This document shows positions 8,443-17,900 of a DNA stretch of 64,000 nt, piece by piece; position 1 is the first letter of the stretch; every line of letters starts with the position of its first letter. The notes beneath the pieces were generated by a model, which saw only the letters and a program-made list of their open reading frames with translations, was not told where the DNA came from and did no database searches. The position numbers and the translations under genes are program-made. Origin of the DNA: M3007 sp965249785 (GTDB lineage Bacteria; Bacteroidota; Bacteroidia; Chitinophagales; Saprospiraceae); contig CBDFMU010000055.1 of NCBI GenBank assembly GCA_965249785.1, forward strand, positions 17,039 to 81,038. The letters run 5' to 3'.

Positions 8443-10737
8443 TTAAAACTGCAAGGTCATGCTCAAACTAGGCAGGAAAGGCAGTTGGTTTACCCGCGTG
8501 TATTGTACCCGGTCGAAGTAAAAAATGTTCGGACGATCATATACATTGGTAGCCGAAGCAGTGACTTCCAATCGGCCGTATTTGGAAAAAGAAAATTGGC
8601 GTTTGAGCGACACGTCCAAACGGTGATAATAGGGCAGGCGACCGCCGTTGCGCTTATCAGAGTAAACAATGCCAAGATCGCTCACATCCTTGCCATTGCC
8701 GCCCAACACATCGGTACCAATGCCGCCGGAAAAATCTACATTGTTGTAAAAACCTTGCGTCTGCGTGAAAGGAAAACCGGACCCAAAGTTCCAGCGCGCG
8801 CCAAATTCCCATTGCCGTTTTTTACCCAGTTGGTAGGTGCCGACCAGGTTTGCATTGTGGCGGCGATCGAACACGGGCGGATATTCCTGTACGCCATCAA
8901 ATCGCTTCACGTAGCCCAGGGAGTAGGCACCCCAGAGATAAAACCGCCGGGCTTCGTATTTGAAGGAGACATCCGCGCCATAAGCCTTGCCGGTTTCCAC
9001 GAAATAATTGCCGTCCGTGGCCAGGATTTTATTGCGGTTCAACGAAATAAGCTGGGTAAAATCTTTGTAATAACCTTCCAGATTGACGTTAAAATTATTC
9101 GTAATATCTACCTCAAAACCGCCCACTCCGTGGATAGATTTTTGTAAACGACTGGATGTTTCTTCGCCAGTTTCGGGATTGTACAGCGTCTCGCCAGGGC
9201 CAGAAAGAAAGCCCACAAACAGGTTGACAATGTCGCGTTCATTGATGGTAGAAAGCAGGTTTTGCGAATATATACCCCCTGCGGCTTTGAAGCGAAGTTT
9301 GTCGGTGATGTTGTATTTCAGGCCAATACGCGGTTCCGGCGAGATGTCGTTCAGCGATTGGTAGTACTGCAACCGGAAACCTGGCTCAATGACGAGCGGC
9401 CCGAATTTTCGTTTCCAACGCAGATAACCATTCACTTCCGTGGTGTTATCCTTTTGGGTATAGGAAAAGTTGAGCGCATTGATAAAGGTAAAATCTGTGG
9501 AGAAACCGTTGAGTTCAAACCCATATTTGACCTCGCTGTTGCGGGCAAAATTGGTGAAATTCAGACCAGCATAGTACCCGGCAATACCGCTCGAACGTGG
9601 CTTCCCATCTTGTTCCACGATTTTTGAGTCATAGCCCGAAAACGTAAAAACGCCGTTAACAATCGTATTGGAGTTGGTCGGTACCAGCGTAAAATCCATG
9701 CCGCCGCCGTTGCTGTTCCATTGATAATTGGCAATTTTATAGCTGGCCTGGTCGGTATAATTGAAGCCGAAAAAGTTCAGTTTGGTGCCATTTCCGGTCA
9801 GCAGCGATACTTTTCCGTACAAATCGCCATAGTCAAACGGAATACCAGTCGTGCCATCCGGTGCTTCTTTGACATTTTTGTAAAATATTTTTGCGGTTTG
9901 GTCAATCAGCGATTTTTTCCCCGTAAACACGAAAGAAATGCTGCTGCCACCATCTTCTTTCAACGGAATAATTGGCCCCTCGATAATAGCTTTAGCCTGG
10001 AAAGGACTGGCAGAAACCAGGCCAGCCAGGCGTTTGCGGTTGCCTTCGCGCGTTTTTACGTCCACTACTGCCGAAATACGGCCACCGTAATCTGCATTAA
10101 AACCGCCGGTCAGTACGTCCACATTACGAATCAGCTCTGTCTCGAAAACCGAGAAAAAACCAATACTGTGAAAGGGATTGTAGAGCGTCATCCCGTCGAG
10201 GAGAATACGGTTTTGTACCGGCGAGCCGCCCCGAATGTAGAGTTGTCCGCCCTGATCGCCCGTGAAGACCACCCCCGGCAACACGGTGAGATATTGGGCA
10301 ATATCCGGCTGACCACCCGCCGAGGGCAAAGAGCGAATTTGTTGGGGCGTGACGCTGAGGGTAGAAACCTGCACCTCCGTTTTCGCCTGCTCCCGGCGGC
10401 CACTGATGGTCACCTCTTCAATGCGTTCGCCGCCTTCGCTGATGTAAACGTTCTGGAAAACGATCTCCCCTTTTTTGATTTCAATATCCACCACGACGTT
10501 CTCGTAACCGAGATAACTGACCTCCAGCTGGTATTTCCCGACGGGTACTTCGGAAATGGAAAAAAAGCCGTTGACATCAGTAGTGGCCCCAACATTGGCC
10601 CCTTGCAATTTCACCGTCGCAAAACCCACCGGCTGGGTACTTTCTTTATCGTACACGTTGCCCCGTATTGCCCCTTTTTGGGCAAGCGCAAACATTGGAA
10701 ACGCCAGCAGCGCCAGCAGCATGGAGAAGTTTTTCAT
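8443..10737 (-). CDS. TonB-dependent receptor with carboxypeptidase-regulatory-like N-terminus
   Basis: 764 residues. A signal peptide (MKNFSMLLALLAFPMFALAQ) is followed by a CarboxypepD_reg-like beta domain (GAIRGNVYDKESTQPVGFA) at ~22-105. A plug domain comes next (TVLPGVVFTGDQGGQLYIRG, RILLDGMTLYNPFH, NADYGGRISAVVDVKTREG), then a long beta-barrel rich in aromatic-ended strands. Such proteins bring large or scarce substrates across the outer membrane using TonB energy. There is no SusD-like partner next to it, so it is not a standard glycan-uptake pair, and the substrate is unknown. A TATCTTTG -7 box lies 58 bp upstream. Confidence 0.93.
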   Translation of the reverse strand: MKNFSMLLALLAFPMFALAQKGAIRGNVYDKESTQPVGFATVKLQGANVGATTDVNGFFSISEVPVGKYQLEVSYLGYENVVVDIEIKKGEIVFQNVYISEGGERIEEVTISGRREQAKTEVQVSTLSVTPQQIRSLPSAGGQPDIAQYLTVLPGVVFTGDQGGQLYIRGGSPVQNRILLDGMTLYNPFHSIGFFSVFETELIRNVDVLTGGFNADYGGRISAVVDVKTREGNRKRLAGLVSASPFQAKAIIEGPIIPLKEDGGSSISFVFTGKKSLIDQTAKIFYKNVKEAPDGTTGIPFDYGDLYGKVSLLTGNGTKLNFFGFNYTDQASYKIANYQWNSNGGGMDFTLVPTNSNTIVNGVFTFSGYDSKIVEQDGKPRSSGIAGYYAGLNFTNFARNSEVKYGFELNGFSTDFTFINALNFSYTQKDNTTEVNGYLRWKRKFGPLVIEPGFRLQYYQSLNDISPEPRIGLKYNITDKLRFKAAGGIYSQNLLSTINERDIVNLFVGFLSGPGETLYNPETGEETSSRLQKSIHGVGGFEVDITNNFNVNLEGYYKDFTQLISLNRNKILATDGNYFVETGKAYGADVSFKYEARRFYLWGAYSLGYVKRFDGVQEYPPVFDRRHNANLVGTYQLGKKRQWEFGARWNFGSGFPFTQTQGFYNNVDFSGGIGTDVLGGNGKDVSDLGIVYSDKRNGGRLPYYHRLDVSLKRQFSFSKYGRLEVTASATNVYDRPNIFYFDRVQYTRVNQLPFLPSLSMTLQF

Positions 10738-10794
10738 GTCTATTTGATCTGGTAAAATCAGGCTGCCAATGGGTAGCCCTCAAAAAATTAATCG

Positions 10795-10802
10795 CAAAGA
10801 TA
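10795..10802 (-). promoter_or_regulatory. -7 promoter box (TATCTTTG) for the TonB receptor gene
   Basis: On the minus strand the sequence reads TATCTTTG, matching the Bacteroidota TAnnTTTG -7 element, 58 bp before the start codon. No clear TTG -33 element is seen. Confidence 0.5.
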
Positions 10803-11145
10803 GCCGACCAATTTATTTTGTAGCCTGCGAAAAAGACATTGCCGGACAAAGAGCAATCTGGCACCTTGGAAAAACGACTAAGTGGCCCGATATTTTTAAA
10901 ACTGGAAAGCCCGTGACTTGTTAATATTCCTCTTGCACCATTAGAATAGGTGCCTGCAAAGGCAGATAATGGAAAAACGGACCGGGGCGGGAAATATGGC
11001 TGGTAAAAGCACCTGAAAATTCATTTTTGCTGCTCAGATATCAGATAGTTGCTTTACCGATGAAAATCAGCCTATTACGTTAGTCGGTTTGCTTAGTGTA
11101 TTTGCCCTTTCGAGACCAGGAGATTGCCCAAAAAGTGCTGCCACC
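10803..11145. other. intergenic region between divergent genes
   Basis: About 340 bp between the TonB receptor promoter and the polysaccharide-deacetylase gene. No small ORF, hairpin or repeat stood out. It presumably holds the promoter for the 11.1-14.9 kb gene run, but no good -7/-33 pair was found. Confidence 0.4.
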
Positions 11146-12480
11146 ATGTTAATTATTGAAACGTCCGCCAGATTTTTGCCGGAAAAAACCTATAGTTTTC
11201 AAGTACTACTAGGCCAATTGCTTGGTGTAGAGTACCAAATAATTGTTACCGAGCGACCGAATTACCTGCTGCGCTTGCCCAACGGCGGCACCATTACTAT
11301 TGAAGACCATTTTTTTGCCCGGATGCCGGAGGGCGATTATCTCCATTCGGCCAACGTACCTGCGAGTGCGGATACTTTTCCCCATCCTTACGAACGACCA
11401 GAACAATTGACGGCGATCTATGGAACGCCGCGATTTGTATTTTACAAACAATCCATCACCTGCGGGCTGGACGTGTTTGCCTCGACTTTCTTCATGCTCA
11501 CGCGCTGGGAAGAATATGTTCATGACCATCGCGATGAACACGGCCGTTTTCCGGCACAGCAGGCCCTGGCTTCGCGCGCCAGTTTTCTGGATCGGCCCGT
11601 GGTGAATGAATATGCTAACTTGCTGTGGCAAATGCTATTGCGGCTTGGCTGGCAAATGCCTCGCCCGGAGCGGCAGTTTCGCCTGCAGCTTAGCCACGAT
11701 GTGGATTATCCCAAATTGTGGTCTTCCCCCGTTGCCCGAATGCGCACCTTGGGAGGGAGTATTTTGCAGCGACATCAGCCTCGCGAAGCACTTTTTTGGT
11801 TGAAAAAACATTTTTTTCGGTGGCAAGATCCTTATGATACTTTTGATGAGCTGATGGATTTGGCAGAGAAAAATGGCCAGCCCGCGCACTTTAACTTTTT
11901 GGGCGAACGTCCCAAAAACAGCGATGCTTGGTATGCACTGGATGCGCCGTTTGTGCGAAAATTATTGCAAAAAATAACGACGCGCGGCCACGTGGTAGGT
12001 TTTCATTCCTCTTATGAAGCCTACGATGATCCTGTCGCTTTTATGCGAGAACTGGAATCGGTGCGGCGCGTATCGGGCCAGGCGGTCATGAGCGGTCGCC
12101 ATCATTATTTGCGTTTTTCGCCGCCCCATACCTGGCAGCGTTGGGCAGATGCGGGATTGGAATGGGACAGTTCGGTGGGGTATTCCGATGCGGTTGGTTT
12201 TCGGGCGGGCATTTGCGATACGTACCCGGTATTCAATTTTTTGACCCGCCAACAACTGTCTTTACGCGAAAAACCGCTGCTCGCGATGGATGTTACGCTG
12301 GCCCTTTATCAAAAACTCTCGCCGGAGGAAGCTACCGCTCAATTAGCGCAGCTACGCCGCGAAGTGCGCAAACACCAGGGAGAGTTCACGTTGCTTTGGC
12401 ATAATTCCTCGTGGAATACCTACTTTTGGGCCGCCTGGCGCGAAGTGTATCGGTCATTTTTGACTGATTCTTCCGTGTAG
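11146..12480 (+). CDS. polysaccharide deacetylase family protein
   Basis: About 444 residues from the ATG at 11146 (the frame is open to 11089). The N-terminal ~170 residues match no domain I can name with certainty. The C-terminal part has NodB-like features: LQLSHDVDYPK (the SHDVD metal-site motif), VVGFHSSYEAYDDP (His near the second ligand site) and HHYLRFSPPHTW with GLEWDSSVGYSD. Such enzymes remove acyl groups from sugar polymers, but this subtype has a long N-terminal extension and no signal peptide, so a cytoplasmic role in surface polysaccharide assembly is likely. The next gene, Wzi-like, starts 30 bp downstream, suggesting one operon. Confidence 0.8.
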   Translation: MLIIETSARFLPEKTYSFQVLLGQLLGVEYQIIVTERPNYLLRLPNGGTITIEDHFFARMPEGDYLHSANVPASADTFPHPYERPEQLTAIYGTPRFVFYKQSITCGLDVFASTFFMLTRWEEYVHDHRDEHGRFPAQQALASRASFLDRPVVNEYANLLWQMLLRLGWQMPRPERQFRLQLSHDVDYPKLWSSPVARMRTLGGSILQRHQPREALFWLKKHFFRWQDPYDTFDELMDLAEKNGQPAHFNFLGERPKNSDAWYALDAPFVRKLLQKITTRGHVVGFHSSYEAYDDPVAFMRELESVRRVSGQAVMSGRHHYLRFSPPHTWQRWADAGLEWDSSVGYSDAVGFRAGICDTYPVFNFLTRQQLSLREKPLLAMDVTLALYQKLSPEEATAQLAQLRREVRKHQGEFTLLWHNSSWNTYFWAAWREVYRSFLTDSSV

Positions 12481-12510
12481 GCTCTTCCAAACAACAATCA
12501 CCTGGACTGT

Positions 12511-14214
12511 ATGCGTTTATTTATACTTCGCCTTTTACTGGTCGCCGCCAGCCTGTTTCCTGCTGGATTTATCGCCGCTCAAGCATCCGGGGTGCCGTTG
12601 AACTCCCCCACCTATCACATCGTAGACCGGCTGGATATACTGACTGGCGTGCCCAACCTGATTCATCCAGAAGTAAAATACTACTCGCGGGAAGATGTAG
12701 TGGCGTATGCGTTGCGGGTAGACAGCCTGGCTGCCGAACTTTCTTCCCGCGATCAAGAAGACCTACAGTACCTTTTTGATGATAATAATGAGTGGCTACC
12801 CGATAGCAGTCGCTTTCTGCGCCACAATCAACACCCGGTTTTCAAGACTTTTTACCGGACACCAGCCAACTTATTTGAAGTAAATGTACCCGATTTTCAG
12901 ATGCGGGTCAGTCCGCTGCTGAACCTGCAAATTGCCAAGGAACAAGACGATGCCGAGTTGGTGTTCCACAATGATCGTGGCCTCGAAATACGAGGTGCCG
13001 TGGATCGAAAACTGTTCTTTTATACCAGTATTGTCGAATCGCAGGCGCGCTTCCCGAACTACGTGACCAGCCGTATTCTGAAATATCAGGCGGTGCCCGG
13101 CGCGGGATTTTATAAGGATTATAACCCGCGAATTATCAATGTAAATAATGCCTACGACTTCAATGTGGCCTCGGCCTATCTTGGATTGCACGTGACGCGC
13201 CACGTCAGTCTGCAACTGGGCCACGGACGGCATTTCATCGGCAATGGCTATCGTTCGCTGCTGCTTTCCGACTACGCCAACAATGGTTTTTACCTGAAAC
13301 TTAGTACTCGGGTCTGGCGCTTCCATTACCAGAATTTGTTCATGGAACTCAGCCCTATTACTAACCGACAAGCCCCTGGGGATGAAAAATTGCCTAAAAA
13401 ATATGTAGCACTCCACTACCTGAACTACAAGATCACCTCGCGTTTGTCCCTCGCTTTTTTTGAGGCTACGGTATTCAATCGCAGTCGCCAGTTCGAGTTC
13501 CAGTATCTCAATCCCGTCATTCTGTACCGCACGGTGGAAGGTATGCTGGGCAGCCCGGACAACATTCTGATTGGCTTCGACGGACACTGGAATTTCCTGC
13601 GCCGTTTCCAAGCGTATGGTCAGATCATGCTGGACGAATTTAGTGTGGCCTCCGTCGTCAATCCTGATAAAAAGGGTTGGTGGGGCAACAAATTTGGTCT
13701 ACAAACAGGATTGAAATACATAAACGCGCTGGGCATAGACCACCTGGATCTACAACTGGAATTCAATGCAGTACGGCCCTACACCTACTCGCATCGCGAT
13801 TCGCTGAACAGCTACACCCATTTCAACCAGCCCCTGGCCCATCCGCTGCTGGCCAATTTCAAGGAGTTCGTCGGCATTGTCCGCTACCAGCCCAGTCCCC
13901 GCTGGTTTTTTACCGGCCGCCTGATGCACGCCCAAACCGGCGACGATACCGACACCCAAAATTGGGGAACCGATCCTTTGCTCAGCTACGATTCGCGGGT
14001 GCAGGATTACGGCAATAAGATTGGCCAGGGAGTCGGGGCGACTATTAATCTGGTTGGGCTGGACCTTTCCTGGATGATATACCACAACTTATACATAGAT
14101 GCGAAAGTGTTGCTTCGCAAAAAGAACAGCGTCGAGGATGCCCGTGACCAATCCACCAAATTATTTGGGCTGGGCCTGCGCATGAACCTCTGGCCAGCTA
14201 ACCTGGATTTTTAA
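12511..14214 (+). CDS. Wzi/RemB-like outer-membrane beta-barrel protein
   Basis: 567 residues with a signal peptide (MRLFILRLLLVAASLFPAGFIAAQ). The mature part starts GVPLNSPTYHIVDRLDILTG and continues as a series of alternating aromatic beta strands (HVSLQLGHGRHFIGNGYRSL, RFHYQNLFMELSP, RLSLAFFEATVFNRSRQFEF). This fits the capsule-assembly Wzi family, to which the gliding-motility protein RemB of Flavobacterium is also related. Wzi holds capsular polysaccharide at the cell surface. Lying between a deacetylase-like gene and an UpxY-like regulator, a surface-polysaccharide role is most probable; gliding is the alternative. Confidence 0.82.
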   Translation: MRLFILRLLLVAASLFPAGFIAAQASGVPLNSPTYHIVDRLDILTGVPNLIHPEVKYYSREDVVAYALRVDSLAAELSSRDQEDLQYLFDDNNEWLPDSSRFLRHNQHPVFKTFYRTPANLFEVNVPDFQMRVSPLLNLQIAKEQDDAELVFHNDRGLEIRGAVDRKLFFYTSIVESQARFPNYVTSRILKYQAVPGAGFYKDYNPRIINVNNAYDFNVASAYLGLHVTRHVSLQLGHGRHFIGNGYRSLLLSDYANNGFYLKLSTRVWRFHYQNLFMELSPITNRQAPGDEKLPKKYVALHYLNYKITSRLSLAFFEATVFNRSRQFEFQYLNPVILYRTVEGMLGSPDNILIGFDGHWNFLRRFQAYGQIMLDEFSVASVVNPDKKGWWGNKFGLQTGLKYINALGIDHLDLQLEFNAVRPYTYSHRDSLNSYTHFNQPLAHPLLANFKEFVGIVRYQPSPRWFFTGRLMHAQTGDDTDTQNWGTDPLLSYDSRVQDYGNKIGQGVGATINLVGLDLSWMIYHNLYIDAKVLLRKKNSVEDARDQSTKLFGLGLRMNLWPANLDF

Positions 14215-14313
14215 GTAAAATCCAACGCGCAGATTTCTTGTTATTTTAATTGCCCTTTGCTCTCTTGCTGCATTTGCCCTTTTGCTTATTTTGCTTTTTT
14301 CATTTATTCTCTC

Positions 14314-14859
14314 GTGAAACAGCCCGTCATCACTAATCACCTGCACGAATCCGAGTCGCGTTGGTTCGCCGTACATACCCGCTCTAAGAGCGAAAAATTT
14401 GTGCAGCGAATGCTGAGCAAAAAAGGGATTCATGCTTATTTGCCGCTGCAAAAACTAATGCGTCGCTACACCCGCAGCACTCGCCTGATTGAAAAGCCGC
14501 TCATCAATTCCTATGTATTTGTAAAAATTATAAAAACTCAATACGTACCAGTGCTGGAGACCGAAAATGTAGCTGGTTTCGTAAAATTTTCTAAAAACAT
14601 GATTTCCATCCCCGAAGAGGAAATGGACATCCTGCGACGCATTACCCTCGAAGACGGACTGGATGTGGAAGCCATTCCCGGCCAGTTTTCCGAAGGAGAC
14701 AGCGTCGAAATAGCGGCGGGCAACCTGATGGGTATGAAAGGACGCATCGTGAAGCTGGAAGGCAAACGCAGAATGCAGGTCGAACTTGGCCATCTCGGTT
14801 ATAGCCTGCTCATCACAGTAGACGCTAATTTTTTAGAAAAGACTGGATTGCATTTCTGA
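14314..14859 (+). CDS. UpxY-like NusG-family transcription antiterminator
   Basis: The NGN domain begins at ESRWFAVHTRSKSEKFVQRML and includes IHAYLPLQKLMRRYTRSTR and KPLINSYVFVKI. A KOW motif follows (GDSVEIAAGNLMGMKGRIVKLEGKRRMQVEL). This is the specialised NusG paralogue family that in Bacteroides (UpxY) lets RNA polymerase read through long capsule operons. The GTG at 14314 is chosen as start; a TTG at 14257 would add an unlikely hydrophobic leader. UpxY genes normally head a long polysaccharide operon, whereas here the next gene is metH, so its target is either the two genes upstream or a distant locus. Confidence 0.88.
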   Translation: MKQPVITNHLHESESRWFAVHTRSKSEKFVQRMLSKKGIHAYLPLQKLMRRYTRSTRLIEKPLINSYVFVKIIKTQYVPVLETENVAGFVKFSKNMISIPEEEMDILRRITLEDGLDVEAIPGQFSEGDSVEIAAGNLMGMKGRIVKLEGKRRMQVELGHLGYSLLITVDANFLEKTGLHF

Positions 14860-14943
14860 ACAACTACCCCTGAAAATCTATTTTGATGTGCTGTGCCAGC
14901 CAAAAGTTGGCACCACAATATTCCGCATTCAAAAAAAGCAACC

Positions 14944-17900
14944 GTGACCAACGATATACTTCCTATTCTGACCCGCGCCGCGCGCCAGCGCATTCTCATT
15001 ATTGATGGGGCGATGGGCACGATGATCCAGCAATATAAACTGACCGAAGCAGACTTTCGGGGGGAGCGTTTTAAAAACCACCATCGCGATCTGCAAGGCG
15101 ACAACGACCTGCTTTCCATCACTCGCCCCGACGTGATTGAGGCGATTCACCGTGCCTATCTGGAAGCGGGTTCCGATATTATTGAGACCAATACTTTCAA
15201 CGCTACGAGCATTTCGCAGTCCGACTACGATATGCCCGCTGGTGTGGCGTATGATATAAATCTGGCGGCTGCGCAAATCGCCTGTTTAGCCGCCAAAGAT
15301 TTCACCGCACAAAACCCCGACAAGCCACGTTTTGTAGCCGGAGCCATTGGGCCGTTGAGTAAAACACTGTCGCTATCGCCCAATGTAAACGACCCCGGTT
15401 TTCGCGCCGTCACGTTCGATGAGGTGAAAGAGGCTTACATCGAACAAGTGCGCGGCTTACTGGATGGCGGGTCCGACGTGCTTTTAATCGAGACTATTTT
15501 CGATACGCTGAATTGCAAAGCCGCTATTTATGCGGTGGAAGAAGTGTTTGAAGAAAAAAATGTGCGGCTGCCAATCATGATCTCCGGCACCATTACCGAT
15601 GCTTCGGGACGCACTTTGTCGGGCCAAACGGTGGAGGCATTCTGGATTTCCATCAAACACGCCCGACCTTTCTCGGTAGGATTGAACTGCGCTTTGGGAG
15701 CCGCCGAAATGCGCCCGCATTTGGAGGCCTTGTCTGGCATTGCCGACTGTTTTATCAGTGCTTATCCGAACGCCGGTCTGCCCAATGAGTTTGGTGAGTA
15801 CGACCAGACGCCGCATGAAATGTGTGGGTTGGTGGAAGAATTTGCGCAATCCGGTTTTATCAATATTGCAGGTGGCTGCTGCGGCACCACACCCGACCAT
15901 ATTCGCCACATTGCCAATCATTTAGCCAAAGTTAAACCACGCGAAATCCCGACGCCCCACTCGCCAGCCTACACGATGCTGACGGGGTTGGAGCCGCTCA
16001 TTATTCGCGAAAATACCAATTTTGTGAATATCGGAGAGCGTACCAACGTGACTGGCTCCGCCAAATTCGCGGGTTACATTAAATCCGGAAATTACACCGA
16101 AGCCTTGACGGTGGCCCGCCAACAAGTAGACGGCGGCGCGCAAATCATTGACGTGAATATGGATGAAGGACTGCTCGATTCGGAGGAAGCGATGGTGACG
16201 TTCTTGAACTTAGTGGCCTCGGAACCCGATATTTCCAAACTGCCGATCATGGTGGATTCCTCGAAATTCCGCATCATCGAGGCTGGCTTGAAATGTTTGC
16301 AGGGCAAGTGCATCGTTAACTCCATTTCGATGAAAGAAGGCGAGGCGGAGTTTATTCGGCAGGCTAAAATTTGTCGTCGTTACGGCGCGGCAGTCGTGGT
16401 GATGGCTTTTGACGAACTAGGACAGGCCGACACGACGGAACGTAAAATCGAGATTTGCCAAAAAGCCTACCGCATCCTGACGGAGCAGGTTGGTTTTGAC
16501 CCGACGGACATCATTTTTGACCCGAATATTTTTGCCATCGCGACGGGCATTGAAGAACATAATGAGTACGCTATCAACTTTTTAGACGCAACGCGAGTAA
16601 TCAAGGAAACTTGCCCCGGCGCGAAAATCAGCGGTGGCGTGAGCAACCTGTCGTTCTCATTTCGGGGAAATAACCACGTGCGCGAGGCCATGCACTCGGT
16701 ATTTCTGTACCACGCCACTCAAGCCGGGATGGACATGGGTATCGTCAATGCCGGGATGCTCGAAATCTATGCGAACATCGCGCCCGATCTGCTGCAAAAG
16801 ATTGAGGATGTGTTGTTTAACCGAAATTCGAATGCGACGGAGGAGTTGGTGAAATACGCCGAACAAGTAAAAAGCGGCGGCAAAGTCATCGAAAAAGACC
16901 TGGCTTGGCGCGATGCAACGGTGCAAAAACGCCTCGAATATGCTTTGGTGAAGGGAGATACTGAATTTATTGAAGCCGATACGGAGGAAGCGCGTTTGCT
17001 TTACCCGGAACCGCTGCACGTGATTGAAGGGCCGCTGATGGACGCCATGAATATCGTCGGCGATCTGTTTGGTCAAGGCAAGATGTTCCTGCCGCAAGTG
17101 GTGAAAAGTGCACGGGTGATGAAACGCGCCGTGGCTCACCTCACGCCCTTCATCGAAGCCGCCAAACTACTCAACAGCGATAGCAGATCGAAGGGAAAAA
17201 TCTTGCTGGCCACCGTAAAAGGTGACGTACACGACATCGGCAAAAACATCGTCGGCGTAGTGCTGGGTTGCAATAACTACGACGTGGTCGACCTCGGGGT
17301 GATGGTCAATGCAGAGAAAATACTGCAAGCCGCCCGCGCCGAAAATGTGGACATCATCGGTTTGTCGGGCTTGATTACCCCTTCGCTGGATGAAATGGTA
17401 CACGTGGCCCGCGAAATGGAACGGCAAGGTTTTAATCTGCCCCTGTTGATTGGCGGAGCCACTACTTCCAAGACGCACACGGCAGTCAAAATCGAGCCGC
17501 AGTATAGCCGCGCTCCGGTCGTCCACGTACTGGATGCCAGCCGGGCTGTGGCGGTGGTGAGCTCGTTGCTGACGGATAACAAGGAAGACCATCAGGCTTT
17601 TATAGAAGGTGTAAAAGCCGATTATGATCAAATTCGCGTCACTCGTGCTGGCAAGCAATCTGCCAAGCAATATCTGACTTTGGAACAAGCGCGTGCTAAC
17701 AAGCAGCAACTGGATTGGGAAAACTTTACGCCCGTAAAGCCCAATTTGCTAGGCACAAAAACCTTTGAGGAGTACGACCTTGCGGAATTGGCAGAGTATA
17801 TTGACTGGACACCGTTCTTTCAGAGTTGGCAGTTATTTGGGAAATATCCGGCTATTCTGGAAGACGCAATCGTCGGTGTAGAAGCCAAAAAACTGCTGGC

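Noticed and set aside
14860..14943. cobalamin riboswitch upstream of metH
   Set aside because: The gap is only about 80 bp and shows no B12-box-like sequence.
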